Shown here: in pieces, positions 61,046 through 64,000 of the stretch
Layout: every line of letters begins with the position of its first letter
Position numbering within the stretch: position 1 is the stretch's first letter
Origin: Bog-756 sp963756515
Lineage (GTDB): Bacteria; Actinomycetota; Acidimicrobiia; Acidimicrobiales; RAAP-2
Assembly: GCA_963756515.1 (NCBI GenBank)
Contig: CAVWNV010000013.1
Coordinates: 62,001-126,000 of the forward strand
Direction: 5' to 3'
DNA length: 64,000 bases
Notes under the pieces: generated by a model
Database searches by the model: none
What the model was told of the DNA's origin: nothing
Seen by the model: the letters and a program-made list of their open reading frames with translations, nothing else
Translations under genes and position numbers: made by a program

Positions 61046-61855
61046 CCGGGCAGCCTATAACGACTAACCGATGCCGATATAACAGTTCAGCTAGGGACGA
61101 TTCGCTCCTCGACATGTGCGCTCGGGGAGCTAACAACTTAAACTCCCTTGTGAATGGACTATACCGGCACCAGACAGTCGTCACGATTGCGTCGGGAGCC
61201 TGGGCGTCCGCTCATAGCGCTGCTCTTGAGGGGCTTCCTGACCGTGTAGGTCGACAAAACGGCTAAGTCTCCGCATTCTCGACCCAGTTAGTCGGGAATA
61301 GCGAACACCTCGTCCGGTGCGAGCACTTCTCGCACCGCCGATGTGACTGTGTCCATTCTGCGCACCCTCGGCACACGGGCCGGTGGACACGACTCGCCCG
61401 GGCATCGGCGAAATCTGAGCCGTCGGCGACCCGCCGCTATGCATCCGGGCGATCGCTCACGCTGTAATCCGAACGGTGACCCTGAGTTTGAGGCTGTGCA
61501 GGTGACCGTGGGTGCGGCGCAGCGGTGGGCTGATGGTGAGACGAGGTCACAGCCTACATTCAGACCGGAACGAAAGCTGCTCTCAAGGGGCGACGCGGAC
61601 TCGGGTGCCCGCGTAGTTGATGACGGGGACCGACGGGATCCCAGTTTCGGCTCCCGGTGGGGGTCCCCTAAGCGGCAGGACGTCACGTTCCCTGGGCGGG
61701 CACCTTTGACGCCCCACCCATGGCTATCGCCAACTGCCTTGGAAACTGATTTCCGAGCTGACAGTGTCGTCTCGCCGACAGATCCCCGGACAGTGACAAC
61801 CGGCTGATCTTGGTCCCTCCTCCGTTGGAGCCCCCGAGCGTCACTGGGGAGTTCC
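61046..61855. other. Element region without a convincing gene
   Basis: About 810 bp between the zinc-motif gene and the replication gene. It holds a nine-bp hairpin (CGGTGCGAG 61315-61323 with CTCGCACCG 61329-61337, loop CACTT) and one forward frame listed separately. It may contain promoters, operators or decayed coding sequence. Confidence 0.4.
61343..61807 (+). CDS. Weakly supported hypothetical protein
   Basis: A 154-codon forward frame starting MTVSILRTLGTRAGGH. Only its middle (DPEFEAVQVTVGAAQRWADG) looks protein-like; the rest is Arg/Pro-rich with many rare codons. No SD and no family are recognised. It ends 48 bp before the replication gene. It may be decayed or chance. Confidence 0.2.
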   Translation: MTVSILRTLGTRAGGHDSPGHRRNLSRRRPAAMHPGDRSRCNPNGDPEFEAVQVTVGAAQRWADGETRSQPTFRPERKLLSRGDADSGARVVDDGDRRDPSFGSRWGSPKRQDVTFPGRAPLTPHPWLSPTALETDFRADSVVSPTDPRTVTTG

Positions 61856-63625
61856 ATGCCTACGGGCAACGAGGACCGCACTTTTCTGGACCGGGCTTTG
61901 TGGTTGGCCGACCAGGGCATTCCGGTATTTCCGCTGGCACCAGGTACTAAAAGGCCCCGCTTCAAGAAGGGCCACGAGTTCGGTGACGGCTTCCGCTCGG
62001 CCACCACCCACAAACCCACCATCAGGAGGATGTGGCGGCTGGGTGGGTATGACTGCAACATCGGCGTTCCCACCGGCCCTGAGAGCGGCCTGTTCGTCAT
62101 CGACGTCGACAACAGGGGTGCAGGGGCAGCGGCCAATGACAAGGCCATCCACGACGCCCTGGGCCTCACCGAGTGGCCCATGAGTTACCTGGTGCTCACC
62201 CCTTCCGGCGGGTGGCACCGGGGCTACCGGTGTCCACCACAGGCCGATCTGCTCGGCATCGGTACGGAGCAGTTGGCTCCAGGGGTCGACCATCGTGGCC
62301 CGGGTGGCTACGTGGTGGCCGCTGGGTCAGTGGTGGACGGCACGGTCTACGAGGTCGTGGTGGACGTCGACGAGCTGGCTGAGCTACCAGCGGGGGTCGT
62401 GGGGATCCTCGCGGCCAAGAGAGCCGAGGACGAGCAGCAGCGGGCCGAGCCCCTTACCGGCCCTCCGGGTGCACCGGCCACCTTCACCGAGCTGTGGGCC
62501 GAGGTGGGCATCACCCTGCGCAGTGGAGACCAGCTCTACTGCTGCCCCTTCCACGACGACCACCACCCCAGCCTCCGCATCAACGCTGACACCGGGGCCT
62601 GGTTTTGCCATGCCACCTCCTGTCTCCGGCACGGTGGGTACCGGATGCTGTGGCGGGAGGTCAGGCCCGGCACGAAGTTGCCTGGCGGGGAGGGCTCACT
62701 CAGTGATGAGGACCGGCAGGTGCTCGATGCCTGTGTGGAGATTGCCAATGACATCAGTCTCTTCCAACTGGCTTCGGATCACCGGGGGTATGTGGCCATC
62801 ATTACGGCGGCCAGGAGCAAGGGTGCACTAGAGCTGGGGGTGCCCGGTAGATGGCTGGCTGAGGAGGCTGGGTTCCACGAGAGGACTGCACCAAATGTCC
62901 TCCACCGCCTGGTGGCTAATGGGTTCATCGAGAGAGCTGAGGTACAGGGCACCCAGGCTGGTGGCTACCGGGTATGTAGGCCGCTGACCTGCATTGATGC
63001 AACAAATACACAGTCTCTCGATGCTCTGGGGCCTGGGGGCCTTGGCATTAGTGGTGTGGGGATTAGGGATCTAGGGATTAGGGATATAGGGATTAGGGAT
63101 GTAGAGGGAGATGCCCTCCCCATCAGCAACGATGCATTAAGGCATGGGGGATTAGGGGCCTCCTATAAGACAGCCACATACCTAATGCACCAGGGCAAGG
63201 ACACTGTCAACGGTATCCAAGAGGCCCTTGGCTATAAAGCAAGCACCACCATTACCCGGCACCTAGTGACACTGATTACAGCCAACCTCGTAATCAAAGA
63301 AGGTGACCTATACCGGTGGGTGACCCCCGACACCGAGACCCTTGATGCCTATGCCCGGCTGTGTGGTGTGGCGGGGAAGGGAGATGAGGCACGCCGCCAG
63401 CACGCCCACGACCGCGAGGCCTACCAGGCCCACCAGGACTGGCTCAAGGAGAGGATGACAATCAGCCGCCAGTTGGCCAAGGAACGCCGCAGTAATCGCC
63501 GTGACGTCGACGAACCCACCATCCCGGGCAACGACGACCCCTACACGGTGATCAAGGGACGCAGGGTTGACAACACGACCGGCGAAGTCATCGACACAAC
63601 TGGACCAGAAGGAGGCACGCAGTGA
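61856..63625 (+). CDS. Prim-pol (bifunctional DNA primase/polymerase) replication protein with zinc finger and winged helix
   Basis: A 589-residue protein for autonomous replication of the element. Residues 8-180 match the PF09250-type prim-pol domain (ALWLADQGIPVFPLAPGTKR, NIGVPTGPESGLFVIDVDN with the catalytic Asp pair, GGWHRGYRCP). At 230-256 a DnaG-like zinc motif occurs (CPFHDDHHPSLRI, C230-X2-H-X17-C251-X4-C256). The middle has a winged-helix pattern (GVPGRWLAEEAGFHERTAPN). Residues 402-416 are three GIRD(L/I/V) pentapeptides coded by the 15-bp repeats. A second winged-helix-like segment follows. SD-like GGGGAG precedes the ATG. The 3' end overlaps the next small gene. Confidence 0.8.
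   Translation: MPTGNEDRTFLDRALWLADQGIPVFPLAPGTKRPRFKKGHEFGDGFRSATTHKPTIRRMWRLGGYDCNIGVPTGPESGLFVIDVDNRGAGAAANDKAIHDALGLTEWPMSYLVLTPSGGWHRGYRCPPQADLLGIGTEQLAPGVDHRGPGGYVVAAGSVVDGTVYEVVVDVDELAELPAGVVGILAAKRAEDEQQRAEPLTGPPGAPATFTELWAEVGITLRSGDQLYCCPFHDDHHPSLRINADTGAWFCHATSCLRHGGYRMLWREVRPGTKLPGGEGSLSDEDRQVLDACVEIANDISLFQLASDHRGYVAIITAARSKGALELGVPGRWLAEEAGFHERTAPNVLHRLVANGFIERAEVQGTQAGGYRVCRPLTCIDATNTQSLDALGPGGLGISGVGIRDLGIRDIGIRDVEGDALPISNDALRHGGLGASYKTATYLMHQGKDTVNGIQEALGYKASTTITRHLVTLITANLVIKEGDLYRWVTPDTETLDAYARLCGVAGKGDEARRQHAHDREAYQAHQDWLKERMTISRQLAKERRSNRRDVDEPTIPGNDDPYTVIKGRRVDNTTGEVIDTTGPEGGTQ
63059..63103 (+). repeat. Three tandem 15-bp G-rich repeats (iteron/G-quadruplex candidate)
   Basis: Units at 63059-63073, 63074-63088 and 63089-63103 read GGGATTAGGGATNTA, differing only at the 13th base (C, A, G). 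A further GGGATTAGGG lies at 63148-63157. In frame they encode GIRDL/GIRDI/GIRDV. The G tracts have loops of four or five bases, so the stretch could fold as an intramolecular G-quadruplex; it also looks like plasmid iterons inside a replication gene. Confidence 0.85.
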
Positions 63626-63732
63626 TCCAGTCCACCGAACCAGAAGCACCTTCATGCCGCAATGCTCGTGACCTGTGCACTGAGTGTGCCGGGATTATTT
63701 GTCCGCCGACTACCTGTCCGGCCATCACCTAA
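63622..63732 (+). CDS. 36-residue Cys-rich small protein, translationally coupled to the replication gene
   Basis: A GTG at 63622 overlaps the replication-protein stop and is preceded by a strong AAGGAGG (63609-63615), the best SD in the element. The peptide has five Cys (positions 12, 19, 22, 27, 32) in SCRNARDLCTECAGIICPP followed by TTCPAIT and ends at TAA (63730-63732). It may bind zinc. No family is recognised. Confidence 0.5.
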   Translation: MIQSTEPEAPSCRNARDLCTECAGIICPPTTCPAIT

Positions 63733-64000
63733 TGCACCGCCCTCACGCTACGTACACGAACATCATCAGTTGACGCGATGACTACCTCTCGGCAATGTCA
63801 TGTCTATCTGGACCACATCGCAGGAGCCCCTGAGACCCTTCTCTAGTACCCACCACCGGAGGTCACGGTAGAGCGGCGTATGCAAATCTACGGAGGGCTC
63901 TCGTAAATCTCTGTCCTGCAGCGTCGACCTGGTTGATCAGTGGAGTGCGTGTCAGCGGACGTTGAGTGCTCCGATCACGACGTAGCTGGCAGCAGTTCAT
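63733..64000. other. Right-edge region, nothing assigned
   Basis: 268 bp to the window end. No tRNA, terminator or convincing gene is seen. A short reverse-strand frame enters from the right edge (starting MNCCQLRRD at 64000) but has no support. Confidence 0.4.

Larger units (their letters stand above)
58731..64000. mobile_element. Integrative element, left part (right end beyond window)
   Basis: Starts at the disrupted NlpC/P60 gene, encodes a large serine recombinase, a small HTH-like protein, a zinc-motif protein and a prim-pol replication protein, and is visibly richer in A/T (and in rare codons such as ATA, TTA and AGG) than its surroundings. Gene types fit an integrative plasmid or a small integrative element. 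Conjugation and capsid genes are not seen in the visible part. Confidence 0.75.

Noticed and set aside
61288..62181. 297-codon reverse frame over the start of the replication gene
   Set aside because: Antisense to the conserved prim-pol domain and shows no domain of its own.

Overview
The window is a GC-rich (roughly 70 %) actinobacterial chromosome segment with ordinary housekeeping content, ending on the right in a more AT-rich integrated element that runs off the window edge. The gene orders rplT-trmH-pheST-argCJBDFRGH and gcvH-garA-ftsR-DUF151, DipZ, FtsR, a DUF2510 protein and the 16S sequence all fit Actinobacteria. A deep-branching, Acidimicrobiia-like lineage is my inference from the 16S and protein style; I could not run a search.

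Layout. 1-4778: translation genes (rplT tail, a SpoU-type rRNA methyltransferase, pheS, pheT). 4961-7416: a PH/DUF2510 membrane protein with Ala-Pro repeats and a reverse-strand FAD oxidoreductase. 7500-16232: a complete arginine operon argCJBDFRGH, mostly start-stop overlapped, with four helically phased TGCA(TA) ARG-box-like motifs ahead of argC and its own argR inside. 16414-18366: DipZ. 18467-24094: rRNA promoter, leader, 16S, a spacer without tRNA, 23S, 5S and a strong terminal hairpin. 24157-34952: an EfeO-like protein, a TPR protein, class I aldolase, the 2-oxoacid:ferredoxin oxidoreductase pair korAB, a DUF1697 protein, a secreted repeat lipoprotein, a DUF1015 protein and an SGNH hydrolase. 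35109-41355: pgsA, a GDP-mannose-pyrophosphorylase/phosphomutase-like fusion, gcvH, a GarA-like FHA protein, an FtsR-like MerR regulator and DUF151. 41510-48125: a lipoprotein, an AcuI-type reductase, an S9 peptidase, a GT87-type membrane glycosyltransferase and small membrane proteins. 48225-48430 holds an AT-rich island with a possible small RNA or peptide gene and an intrinsic terminator. 48468-51742: thiamine thiazole operon thiO-thiS-thiG-thiD (reverse). 51920-58088: glutamate synthase gltB-gltD.

At 58137-58730 a lytic-transglycosylase/NlpC-P60 gene is cut off at its 5' end exactly where a large serine recombinase begins, so an integrative element appears to have inserted into it. The element (58731 to the window end) carries the integrase, an 11-bp perfect inverted repeat, a 43-residue HTH-like protein, a duplicated zinc-motif protein, a prim-pol/CHC2-type replication protein whose coding sequence contains a three-fold 15-bp G-rich tandem repeat (iteron or G-quadruplex candidate), and a translationally coupled 36-residue Cys-rich peptide. 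Its distal end is not in the window.

Functional links: nitrogen metabolism is prominent (arginine synthesis, GltBD, GcvH). The GarA-like protein lies in the same window as gltBD and korAB; in mycobacteria GarA controls glutamate synthase and 2-oxoglutarate metabolism, so a similar 2-oxoglutarate/glutamate switch is plausible here but is inference.
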